A DNA stretch of 6,119 nucleotides from Fidelibacterota bacterium (GCA_002705605.1 PAJD01000018.1:46564-52682); one strand, 5' to 3'; positions 1 through 5,940 are shown, counted from the first letter of the stretch. Numbers and translations are program-made. Notes: generated from the sequence alone by a model not told the origin.

Positions 1-641
1 CCTGCGCCCATAGATACTCTAACAGCACCATTAATCTGATCTCTCCAATCATCCCCTTCAGAACAAATAACATTTACATTACAATCTTCTCTTGAAGATG
101 AGGATGAGTCTTCATAATAACTTAAAATATCTGTACTATCATGGATAATTGAATCAATGTGCAATCTAATATCCTTAATCTCATCATATGGGACTGTTAA
201 CTCTAATATAATATGATCACTTTTAACAATTGATGTTGAAAATACTTCATCATCTTTATTGTTTGAATTTGTAAAAGACCCTATGAAAAAGGTTTTTTCA
301 AAGTCATATATAAATAGTTCTGCTCCTTCAGTCAAAAAGAATCTATCAAAATTAAGGCCTATTCCATAAGCACCTCTAGATTCAATCCCTAATAAATAAG
401 TAACTTCACTATTATTAGTATTAATTAATGATGACTGAAGAACATCTATATTCATGTCATATTCTTCTCCATATACAAATACCATTGGATCAAAATTTCT
501 ATCTATGATTTGATTTCCTTCACTAGATATAGAAATTAAATTATCAACTCTAGAATCAAAATATTTAGGAATGCCACCATATTGAATTTGACAAAAAGAT
601 AACCCAGTAATAAAAATTATATTAAGTATTAATTTTAGCAT
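1..641 (-). CDS. Secreted lysyl-endopeptidase-like S1 serine protease, N-terminal part (cut by window edge)
   Basis: An open frame of 213 full codons runs from ATG at 641 off the left edge without a stop. The protein starts with a signal peptide (about residues 1-17, ending SFC/Q). A pro-region of roughly 165 residues follows, with the segments GAYGIGLNFDRF and LTEGAELFIYDF (residues 90-114) that I associate with the pro-regions of secreted lysyl endopeptidases and related peptidases. The start of a catalytic domain comes next: CNVNVICSEGDDWRD at residues 187-201 closely resembles the N-terminus of mature Achromobacter protease I (CNIDVVCPEGDGRRD), including both disulfide-forming cysteines (C187, C193). 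A Ser-rich linker (residues 179-183) precedes it and could be near the processing site. The catalytic His, Asp and Ser lie outside the window, so activity and Lys specificity cannot be judged. No Shine-Dalgarno sequence is visible before the ATG; this start was chosen because the signal peptide begins there. In Bacteroidota such proteins often end in a type IX secretion sorting domain, which cannot be checked here. Confidence 0.85.
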   Translation of the reverse strand, partial: MLKLILNIIFITGLSFCQIQYGGIPKYFDSRVDNLISISSEGNQIIDRNFDPMVFVYGEEYDMNIDVLQSSLINTNNSEVTYLLGIESRGAYGIGLNFDRFFLTEGAELFIYDFEKTFFIGSFTNSNNKDDEVFSTSIVKSDHIILELTVPYDEIKDIRLHIDSIIHDSTDILSYYEDSSSSSREDCNVNVICSEGDDWRDQINGAVRVSMGA

Positions 642-699
642 GTTATAAATTTATATAATTTTAAAATTAAAATAAATTAGTAAAATGTAATAAAGTGTA
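642..699. promoter_or_regulatory. Divergent promoter region between the protease gene and menD
   Basis: These 58 bases must carry the start signals for both divergent genes unless transcription enters from inside them. The stretch is almost pure A/T. A TATAAT at 654-659 and a TAAAAT at 681-686 are -10 candidates for menD. A perfect 12-base palindrome, TATAAATTTATA, lies at 644-655, directly before the protease start. No convincing -35 box or Shine-Dalgarno sequence is seen for either gene. In sequence this AT-rich, -10-like matches arise easily by chance, so only the region is supported, not the individual boxes. Confidence 0.4.
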
Positions 700-2316
700 A
701 TGAATACAAAGACATCTAACATATCATGGCCTAAAAGCATTGTTAATCTACTTGCAAAAAAAAATATTAAATATGCTTGTATATCTCCGGGCTCTAGGAA
801 TACTCCTTTAACACATGCTTTAATAAAACAAAAATCCATAAAATGCATTAGTCATATTGATGAGCGATCAAGTGCATTTTTTGGACTTGGAATATCAAAA
901 AAAACTAACTCTCCTATTATTATACTAACAACTTCTGGGACAGCAACAGCTAATTTATTACCAGCTATAATTGAAGCTTATTATTCAATGACTCCACTAA
1001 TAATAATTACTGCTGATAGGCCTAAAAGACTACTTAACACTGGAGAAAACCAAACAATTGATCAAACAAATATTTATAGTAGTTATATAAGAGGTATGCT
1101 TGATATAAAAGTACCAAATAAAATATCAATATTAAAAAAAATAGATAACATAATTGACCTATCTATAGGAAATCATAATAATATTCCTGGTCCCGTTCAT
1201 CTTAATATTAGATTTGATGAGCCGTTATATGATAGCAGTAAACAATTATTAGATATTAATCTCAGTAAAAACATAATGATTAAGAAAAATATAACTTTTA
1301 AGCTTCCAAAATTTAAAAGACCTTTGATTGTATGTGGAGAATTAAGCTATTCTGAGTCAAAACACGTTTATAAATTGATTAAAAATTTAGACTTCCCTGT
1401 TTTTGCAGATATTAATTCTAATTTAAGACATTATAAAAATATTAAAGTGTTTTATGATTACTATTGCAATAATATTAAAAAACCAGATTTAATCATACGG
1501 TTTGGAACAAAGCCAATATCAAAATCACTAAACAAGCTATTAACAAAAAATAAAAAAAATACTTATTTAATCCACCCTCATTTACACTTTAACGATAATG
1601 CCAAACATATAGTAAGAGCATTCCCTCAGAATATTTTGATTAAAAATATATCATATAAAAACTTAGATGATAATTGGATTAATGAAATAAAGAATAATGA
1701 AAAAAATATTATAAAAAAATATGATGCACTATCTAAAACAAAGAATAATGAAATATCTATAATAACATCACTTTTAAACAAATTAACAAAAAATGAACAT
1801 CTGTTCATTGGAAACTCTTCTCCTATACGTTCATTCAATAAATTTACTGGGAAATTAAAAAGTAATATTAAAATCTTTTCAAATAGAGGCGCCAGTGGAA
1901 TAGATGGTGTTATATCAACTGCACTTGGAATTTCTTTTATTAATAATAAATCTAATAATTTTTTAGTAATTGGAGATATTAGCTTCTTTCATGATATAAA
2001 TGGGTTCCATGTTTTAAAATCTATTAAAACAAATTTAACCATTATTGTTATTAATAATAATGGTGGGCAAATATTTTCAACATTAGACTATGCCAATAAA
2101 AATATTGAAAAATTTGATGAATTTTGGATTACTTCTCAAAAAATAAAAATAAATAATGTTGCAAATCTTTTTAGTCTTAAATATCTCAAATTAACTACAA
2201 AAAAATTAAAAGAAGAAATATCTAAAATATCCAAATTAAAAGGTGTGAAAATAGTAGAGATTGAAACTTCTTCTTCGTTAGATATTAAAATTGATAAGGA
2301 ACTATCCTTAGTATAA
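700..2316 (+). CDS. menD: 2-succinyl-5-enolpyruvyl-6-hydroxy-3-cyclohexene-1-carboxylate (SEPHCHC) synthase MenD
   Basis: MenD is a cytoplasmic thiamine-diphosphate and Mg-dependent enzyme. It decarboxylates 2-oxoglutarate and adds the succinyl unit to isochorismate, the first committed step of menaquinone synthesis. At 538 residues it is close to full family length (E. coli about 556). The N-terminal domain carries SPGSR at 29-33, the ThDP-activating glutamate in HIDERS (E55), TADRP with R107, and GENQTIDQ with Q118. All of these fall at the same numbers as in E. coli MenD as I recall it. The C-terminal ThDP domain carries GNSSPIR (371-377), NRGASGIDG (395-403) and the metal/diphosphate motif running from GDISF (425) to NNNGGQIFS (452-460). 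No active-site residue looks lost. The start is the first in-frame ATG that keeps the N-terminal domain; no Shine-Dalgarno sequence precedes it. The gene is extremely AT-rich (9 of 60 bases G/C at 1681-1740), stands alone on its strand, and overlaps the convergent symporter gene by 9 bases. It implies respiration with menaquinone. Confidence 0.97.
   Translation: MNTKTSNISWPKSIVNLLAKKNIKYACISPGSRNTPLTHALIKQKSIKCISHIDERSSAFFGLGISKKTNSPIIILTTSGTATANLLPAIIEAYYSMTPLIIITADRPKRLLNTGENQTIDQTNIYSSYIRGMLDIKVPNKISILKKIDNIIDLSIGNHNNIPGPVHLNIRFDEPLYDSSKQLLDINLSKNIMIKKNITFKLPKFKRPLIVCGELSYSESKHVYKLIKNLDFPVFADINSNLRHYKNIKVFYDYYCNNIKKPDLIIRFGTKPISKSLNKLLTKNKKNTYLIHPHLHFNDNAKHIVRAFPQNILIKNISYKNLDDNWINEIKNNEKNIIKKYDALSKTKNNEISIITSLLNKLTKNEHLFIGNSSPIRSFNKFTGKLKSNIKIFSNRGASGIDGVISTALGISFINNKSNNFLVIGDISFFHDINGFHVLKSIKTNLTIIVINNNGGQIFSTLDYANKNIEKFDEFWITSQKIKINNVANLFSLKYLKLTTKKLKEEISKISKLKGVKIVEIETSSSLDIKIDKELSLV
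2295..2310. terminator. Small hairpin at the convergent menD/symporter ends, possible weak bidirectional terminator
   Basis: TAAGGA (2295-2300) and TCCTTA (2305-2310) form a perfect 6-base-pair stem with a 4-base loop, placed on the overlap between the two convergent genes. On the plus strand TTTTT follows after six bases (2317-2321), so it could end menD transcripts. On the minus strand one arm contains the symporter stop codon and the following tract (TCAATTTTAA) is weaker. The stem has only two G-C pairs, so it would be a weak terminator; it is the only candidate at this junction. Confidence 0.35.
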
Positions 2317-3543
2317 TTTTTCACCTTCAGATTTTGCAATTACTGCAGCTCCTACACTATCGCTTGAAATATTAACCATTGTTCTAAACATATCTAATGG
2401 TCTATCAATAGCTAACATTGATCCTACCCATATTGCAACAGCATCACTCTGTAAACCTACTGCATCTGTAACAATAAATAACATAACAAGTCCAGCGCTT
2501 GGAATTCCTGCTGCTCCAATTGATGCCAATAAGGCTGTTATAACTACAATAAATTGTTGACTAGCATCTAAGGGGATCCCAAGTGCCTGAGCAATAAACA
2601 ATACTCCTGCACATTCATATAAAGCTGTACCATCCATATTAATTGTTGCGCCCATAGGTAAAACAAAACTGGTTACTTCATTAGATGCTTTTACTTTATC
2701 TTTAACACAATCCATAGTAACAGGAAGTGTTGCGCTTGATGAACTTGTAGAAAAAGCAGTGACCATAGCAGATGCTATCGCACGAAAATGTACAATAGGA
2801 TTTACTCTAACAAATAAAAACAAAATTAATGGTAAAACAATAAACAGATGAATTGTTAACCCACTTGCAATTGTTAGTGCATACAAGCCCAATTCTTTAA
2901 AAATTGATAAACCCATATTAGAAATTGCTTTTGTTATTAAACCAAATACGCCAATTGGTGCAAGCATAATTATTACCTGAGTCATTTTCATTATAATCTG
3001 GTATAAAGAATTGATAAAATTTAAAATTGGTAAAGAGCTTTTCGCATTAATTGAACCTAATGTTATACCAAAAAATAAAGCAAAAAAGATAGTCCCAAGC
3101 ATATCCCCATTTGCGAATGCTTTAATTGGATTTGTTGGTATCATTCTTTTTAAAATATCTAATATTGATGTTGAAGACGTTAATTTACTTGTATCAAAAG
3201 CCTCAATACTCTCTATATTTGCGGCCCCAATTCCTGGTTGTATTGTATTTGCTAAAAATAGACCAATTAAAATAGCAATTAAGCTTGTTGATATGTAATA
3301 TAAAAAAGTTTTTAGACCAAGTCTTCCCATCTTTGTTCTATTTTTGATAGAAGAAATACCTATAACAATAGATGTAAATATAAGTGGTACAATCACCATT
3401 TTAAGAAGTCTTATAAAAATATCACCTAATAAAATAATAAAAGTATATAAAAAGCTATCATTTCCAAAATTATTAAAATATAATCCTGCCAAAGTTCCGA
3501 ATATCATACAAATTATAATCTGCCAATGTAATTTTAATTTCAT
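2308..3543 (-). CDS. DAACS/SLC1-family symporter for acidic amino acids or dicarboxylates
   Basis: This is a 411-residue inner-membrane secondary transporter of the dicarboxylate/amino acid:cation symporter family (GltPh, GltP, GltT and DctA relatives), of normal length and intact. Hydrophobic segments run from about residue 6 to 402 in the family's order. The substrate-site landmarks are all present: serine-rich hairpin 1 (STSSSSATLP, 265-274), NMDGT in TM7 (302-306), hairpin 2 (AAGIPSAG, 344-351), and TM8 with D380, D384, R387, T388, N391 and D395. R387 matches GltPh R397, which holds the side-chain carboxylate, and so favours an acidic substrate. D395 matches sodium-site D405, favouring Na+ coupling and a glutamate/aspartate transporter over DctA, which to my recollection has Asn there. 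The exact substrate is not proven. The ATG overlaps the stop of the upstream barrel gene as ATGA, and a purine run (AAAAAAGAGAAAAG) within that gene is the likely ribosome-binding region. It is the third gene of the operon. Confidence 0.95.
   Translation of the reverse strand: MKLKLHWQIIICMIFGTLAGLYFNNFGNDSFLYTFIILLGDIFIRLLKMVIVPLIFTSIVIGISSIKNRTKMGRLGLKTFLYYISTSLIAILIGLFLANTIQPGIGAANIESIEAFDTSKLTSSTSILDILKRMIPTNPIKAFANGDMLGTIFFALFFGITLGSINAKSSLPILNFINSLYQIIMKMTQVIIMLAPIGVFGLITKAISNMGLSIFKELGLYALTIASGLTIHLFIVLPLILFLFVRVNPIVHFRAIASAMVTAFSTSSSSATLPVTMDCVKDKVKASNEVTSFVLPMGATINMDGTALYECAGVLFIAQALGIPLDASQQFIVVITALLASIGAAGIPSAGLVMLFIVTDAVGLQSDAVAIWVGSMLAIDRPLDMFRTMVNISSDSVGAAVIAKSEGEKLY
3540..3543 (-). 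promoter_or_regulatory. ATGA stop-start overlap coupling barrel gene to symporter
   Basis: The TGA stop of the 210-residue barrel (3542-3540) and the ATG of the symporter (3543-3541) share bases as ATGA, a classic arrangement for translational re-initiation. The A/G-rich run just upstream is at the same time the last codons of the barrel gene (tail KKEKRL) and the only ribosome-binding-like sequence for the symporter. Confidence 0.7.
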
Positions 3544-4172
3544 AATCTTTTCTCTTTTTTATTATTTATCTCAAAACCATATATAATTGAAAACCCAAAT
3601 TTAGCATAACTAAGGTCCATATCTATTGCTTCATTTAAAATATTATCTCCACTAATATTTGATATTAAAGGAGGATTAAATCCTGAGATGTCAGTAACTG
3701 CTTTATCTCTTACATCATAAAAACAATAATCAAATCCTAATAATATATCATCTGAAACTTTATATTCTAGACCTAAAGAAACAAGTATACCCATGTCTAA
3801 ATTAAAATTACTTTGATCAGTATTGATTTGTGTCATACCAAATCGCATACTTAAAGCTAAATTATCCCTTAATAAAAAAGATGGCATAATATATGTTGAA
3901 TGAAAAGCAATTCTTGATTCTGCTTTCTTACCAAGCATAAATTCTGCACCTGCATATAAATTAAATTTTCCTCTAAAAAATATTATTTGCTGATAGCCTA
4001 TATTAATTCCAATTTTATTATCATAATCTTGACTAAATAATGTGATTCCTGTCTGTTTAGAAATACCATCAACTGTATAAGAACTAGGCGGATCAACTGT
4101 TGTAATAATTCTTGAAAAACTACTTGGAACAGCTATTGTTAAAAAAATAAATATATACAGATAATTAATCAT
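3540..4172 (-). CDS. Small outer-membrane beta-barrel protein (second of a paralogous pair)
   Basis: I do not recognise a named family. The 210-residue protein has a signal peptide (MINYLYIFIFLTIAVPSSFS, residues 1-20). About eight amphipathic strands follow (e.g. 53-66, 70-80, 89-101, 105-116, 126-139, 143-154, 186-200) with alternating hydrophobic and polar residues and aromatic girdles, typical of a small OmpX/OmpW-size barrel in the outer membrane. A long Asn/Ser/Pro-containing loop (about 155-183) lies before the last strand. The last strand ends at F200 but is followed by a charged tail, EINNKKEKRL, instead of the usual terminal aromatic. Residues 55-140 align with the neighbouring 178-residue protein with a single one-residue insertion apart from a short offset change, so the two are very probably paralogues. 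The start at 4172 lies inside the end of the upstream gene (8-base overlap ATGATTAA). Pore, adhesin or structural role cannot be decided. Confidence 0.75.
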   Translation of the reverse strand: MINYLYIFIFLTIAVPSSFSRIITTVDPPSSYTVDGISKQTGITLFSQDYDNKIGINIGYQQIIFFRGKFNLYAGAEFMLGKKAESRIAFHSTYIMPSFLLRDNLALSMRFGMTQINTDQSNFNLDMGILVSLGLEYKVSDDILLGFDYCFYDVRDKAVTDISGFNPPLISNISGDNILNEAIDMDLSYAKFGFSIIYGFEINNKKEKRL

Positions 4173-4701
4173 TTCTAGTTTTAAAATGTCTAGCTATGGA
4201 TATAACAACCCTTGAATAATCAATATTTTCGGTAGAAAATACATGGTAACCTGATTCTAAATGCCAACTATGAGATAATTTGTAATCAACTCCAAATGCC
4301 CACATAAAACCCGAAGAATTAAATTGATTAATATCTTTATCTAAAATATTGTAGCCTAATCTCAAATAACTTGCCCATTTTTTTTCATACATAAATCTAA
4401 AAAAGAAATAAATAGAATCAAATTTTATATCCTGAATACTATTATTTTTTAAATCTCTACCAATTAAATTTTCAAAACCTATCCCTGTTATTACATTATC
4501 TTGTTTATATAATATTTTATCAAACCCAAAAGAAACTCCTGATTTAACTTTATTATTATTATATATTCCCGACCCATCTAATGACAGTCTTAATATTGAT
4601 GTAGTTTTACCTTTATAAGCAGAGTTAGATTCAGACACATCTGGATGACCAAAACAAAACCCTATGAAGCAAGTAATTATATATATATATGTTTTTTTCA
4701 T
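4165..4701 (-). CDS. Small outer-membrane beta-barrel protein (first of a paralogous pair)
   Basis: No named family recognised. The 178-residue protein has a signal peptide (about residues 1-18, ending FCFG; the cysteines do not fit a lipobox). Eight predicted strands follow: about 33-47, 53-66, 69-84, 93-106, 109-120, 131-143, 146-157 and 162-173. This fits an eight-stranded outer-membrane barrel. It ends at an aromatic residue (F173) plus a short tail, KTRND, which overlaps the start of the next gene. It is the promoter-proximal gene of the barrel-barrel-symporter operon. A TATAAT sits six bases before the ATG, so its mRNA may be leaderless. The first codons contain an A7 run and a 13-base TA repeat, features sometimes linked to slippage. 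The neighbouring 210-residue protein shares G55, G59, I63, G75, E77 and G81 at identical residue numbers, supporting a common origin. Confidence 0.75.
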   Translation of the reverse strand: MKKTYIYIITCFIGFCFGHPDVSESNSAYKGKTTSILRLSLDGSGIYNNNKVKSGVSFGFDKILYKQDNVITGIGFENLIGRDLKNNSIQDIKFDSIYFFFRFMYEKKWASYLRLGYNILDKDINQFNSSGFMWAFGVDYKLSHSWHLESGYHVFSTENIDYSRVVISIARHFKTRND

Positions 4702-4707
4702 ATCTCT

Positions 4708-4713
4708 ATTATA
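4708..4713 (-). promoter_or_regulatory. Consensus -10 box TATAAT of the barrel-barrel-symporter operon
   Basis: A perfect TATAAT reads on the minus strand at 4713-4708, with AGAGAT between it and the ATG at 4701. A start point 6-8 bases past the box would fall on or beside the initiation codon. The -35 position at 17-18 bases spacing holds only TTATTT/TTTATT, a weak match. It lies just downstream of the terminator that ends the previous gene, the expected place for a new promoter. The alternative reading of AGAG as a Shine-Dalgarno is disfavoured by its 2-base spacing. Confidence 0.45.
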
Positions 4714-4751
4714 CTCAATAAATTAATTATAAATAAATTATTCTGTAAAAT

Positions 4752-4780
4752 AAAAAAGGCCTCATAAAGAGGCCTTTTTT
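4752..4780. terminator. Strong bidirectional intrinsic terminator
   Basis: GGCCTC (4758-4763) pairs with GAGGCC (4769-4774) around the loop ATAAA. The flanking A6 (4752-4757) and T6 (4775-4780) extend the stem to 12 pairs and give a U-run on either strand. It begins 18 bases past the stop of the 303-residue outer membrane protein gene, so its main job is to end that minus-strand transcript and insulate the operon that follows. Confidence 0.9.
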
Positions 4781-4798
4781 ATAAGATTTATACTTTAA

Positions 4799-5710
4799 TT
4801 AAAATGAATAAGTTAAAGTAATTGTTTGATCTGTTAAGCCACCATCACCATAACCAGTAATTGTACCTACTGGATCTTGTAATAATGCTGAAGCAACAGT
4901 GAAGTCAGCTGTCATACCACCCCAGTTAAAACCAAGACCATATGTGAAGTCACTAACTCCAACGCCAACAACATCGTTATCGCCAGATATTTGATATGCC
5001 CAATCATAACCAACTCTTAAAGTAGCCCAGTCAGTCATGTTAGCTTCAACACCTAGAGTAGCTGTTTGGTGTAATACACCATCATTACCACCTTGTACGA
5101 TACCCCATGAATATACTAAATCAGCACCACCAACATCCATAGCAGTCCAAAAATCAGCATCAATCATCATGTCGCATGCATCACCAGATTCTAAATCACA
5201 GACTAAGTTGTGAACAGAAACTACTGTGTTATCAAATAACCAGAAGCCAAAATCAGTTCTATAGTTAACATTCATTTTAGTGTCACCACCATCATTCATA
5301 GTCATATACTGAACACCAATTTCACCCCAGTTAAAAGTATTACCATAAGCAAGACTCATATCTGAGCTAGTGTTACCAGCACCATCATCATTGTTTGAGA
5401 AACCTACAGTTACACCCATAGATCCATCACCCCAATGCATGTTAACCCAATCACCACTACCATAGTTGAATCCCCATGTAGTTGCGTCTTTCTGAAATAA
5501 AAGACTCGCATGCTCCATATCGTCATCAGCACCAACACCTGATAACTGCAAGTAAGCATGATTATTTACTTGAGCTGGGAAAGCCGCTATATTAGCTTCA
5601 TCACCTGGCCAAAGAGCAGCATTACCACCTAATGCGTCAATTCTTTGAGCCGAACCAAATAATGTTGCACATAGAGTCACAACTGTTAGGATTTTAGTTA
5701 CATTCTTCAT
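4799..5710 (-). CDS. Gly/Asp-rich outer-membrane beta-barrel (porin-like) protein, probably abundant
   Basis: This 303-residue protein has a signal peptide of about 22 residues (MKNVTKILTVVTLCATLFGSAQ). A conserved-looking mature N-terminus follows (RIDALGGNAALWPGDEAN, 23-40; FPAQVNNHAY, 44-53). The rest is strand after strand of alternating hydrophobic and polar residues with Trp/Tyr girdles. It ends in TITLTYSF, whose terminal Phe is the typical BAM assembly signal. Turns and loops are rich in D, N and G (ADDD 61-64, NNDDGAGN 106-113, NDGGD 139-143, SGDND 242-246), giving a very acidic protein. C171 and C179 bracket one loop and may form a disulfide. Sampled GC is about 40% at 5101-5160 and 45% at 5401-5460, far above menD, which fits selected codon use in a highly expressed gene. 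A strong Shine-Dalgarno (AAAGGAG) fixes the start, and the gene has its own terminator. I recall similar proteins in SAR406-type genomes, but transported solute and function are unknown. Confidence 0.85.
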   Translation of the reverse strand: MKNVTKILTVVTLCATLFGSAQRIDALGGNAALWPGDEANIAAFPAQVNNHAYLQLSGVGADDDMEHASLLFQKDATTWGFNYGSGDWVNMHWGDGSMGVTVGFSNNDDGAGNTSSDMSLAYGNTFNWGEIGVQYMTMNDGGDTKMNVNYRTDFGFWLFDNTVVSVHNLVCDLESGDACDMMIDADFWTAMDVGGADLVYSWGIVQGGNDGVLHQTATLGVEANMTDWATLRVGYDWAYQISGDNDVVGVGVSDFTYGLGFNWGGMTADFTVASALLQDPVGTITGYGDGGLTDQTITLTYSF

Positions 5711-5720
5711 GTATGTTTTT

Positions 5721-5727
5721 CTCCTTT
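5721..5727 (-). promoter_or_regulatory. Strong ribosome binding site AAAGGAG
   Basis: On the minus strand AAAGGAG lies 10 bases before the ATG at 5710. It is the only near-consensus Shine-Dalgarno in the window; the other genes have weak purine runs or none. It fits high translation of the outer membrane protein. Confidence 0.85.
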
Positions 5728-5731
5728 GTTA

Positions 5732-5753
5732 TTGTTTCGTTCTTTTGTTTCGT
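5732..5753 (-). repeat. Direct repeat ACGAAACAA, two copies 13 bases apart, before the ribosome binding site
   Basis: The 9-base unit ACGAAACAA reads on the minus strand at 5753-5745 and again at 5740-5732. The surrounding leader is A/C-rich and poor in pairing potential, so the ribosome binding site should be open. It could be a translation-enhancing unstructured element or a simple local duplication. Confidence 0.5.
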
Positions 5754-5940
5754 AACAACTTATTTTAAACAAAATCAGGTTGTATACGATACCAAAATCT
5801 AAAAGTTCCAAACTATTTCAAAAGGGATTCTTCAAATCGTAAGACTAGTGTCAGCACTCTTGCACTTCCACACGCAAATTGGCCTTGATGAACCCACATT
5901 CCCCGTATATTACAACTATCCAAACAATCAATCCAAGCAT

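Larger units (their letters stand above)
5711..5900 (-). promoter_or_regulatory. Long, GC-richer 5' leader of the outer membrane protein gene
   Basis: Bases 5821-5940 contain 50 G/C in 120 (42%), while 5941-6119 contain 34 in 179 (19%). The jump marks a constrained element just upstream of the gene. A candidate promoter reads on the minus strand as TTGGAT (5936-5931), 18 bases, TAATAT (5912-5907). That would start RNA near 5900 and give a leader of about 190 bases. Small hairpins are possible in the RNA: AGTG-CTGA-CACT, GATT-TGAAG-AATC and GTAT-CGT-ATAC. The two minus-strand reading frames I followed are broken by stops. I do not recognise a known riboswitch or RNA family; a regulatory leader, an sRNA or a protein-binding region are all possible. 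Confidence 0.45.

Noticed and set aside
756..764. A9 run near the start of menD as a possible frameshift or slippage site
   Set aside because: The reading frame is intact with all MenD motifs, and such runs are common in this AT-rich sequence.
651..848. Minus-strand open frame of 65 codons over the menD start
   Set aside because: It lies antisense to the conserved MenD N-terminus, including SPGSR, and has no recognisable features.
1626..1838. Minus-strand open frame of 70 codons inside menD
   Set aside because: Antisense shadow of an A-rich coding stretch; low-complexity Phe/Ile/Ser translation.
2136..2339. Minus-strand open frame of 67 codons across the menD end
   Set aside because: Overlaps the conserved ends of both menD and the symporter gene, and its translation looks like a shadow.
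3011..3298. Plus-strand open frames at 3011-3298 and 3344-3586
   Set aside because: Both are antisense to well-conserved parts of the symporter gene.
5760..5800. Bacteroidota-type promoter (TTTG ... TAnnTTTG) upstream of the outer membrane protein gene
   Set aside because: TTTG elements are present but their spacing (about 15) and the missing TA at the -7 element do not fit the consensus.
5850..5858. TCAGCACTC resembles the left half of a CIRCE (HrcA) operator, TTAGCACTC
   Set aside because: The required inverted half, GAGTGCTAA, is not present nine bases further on.
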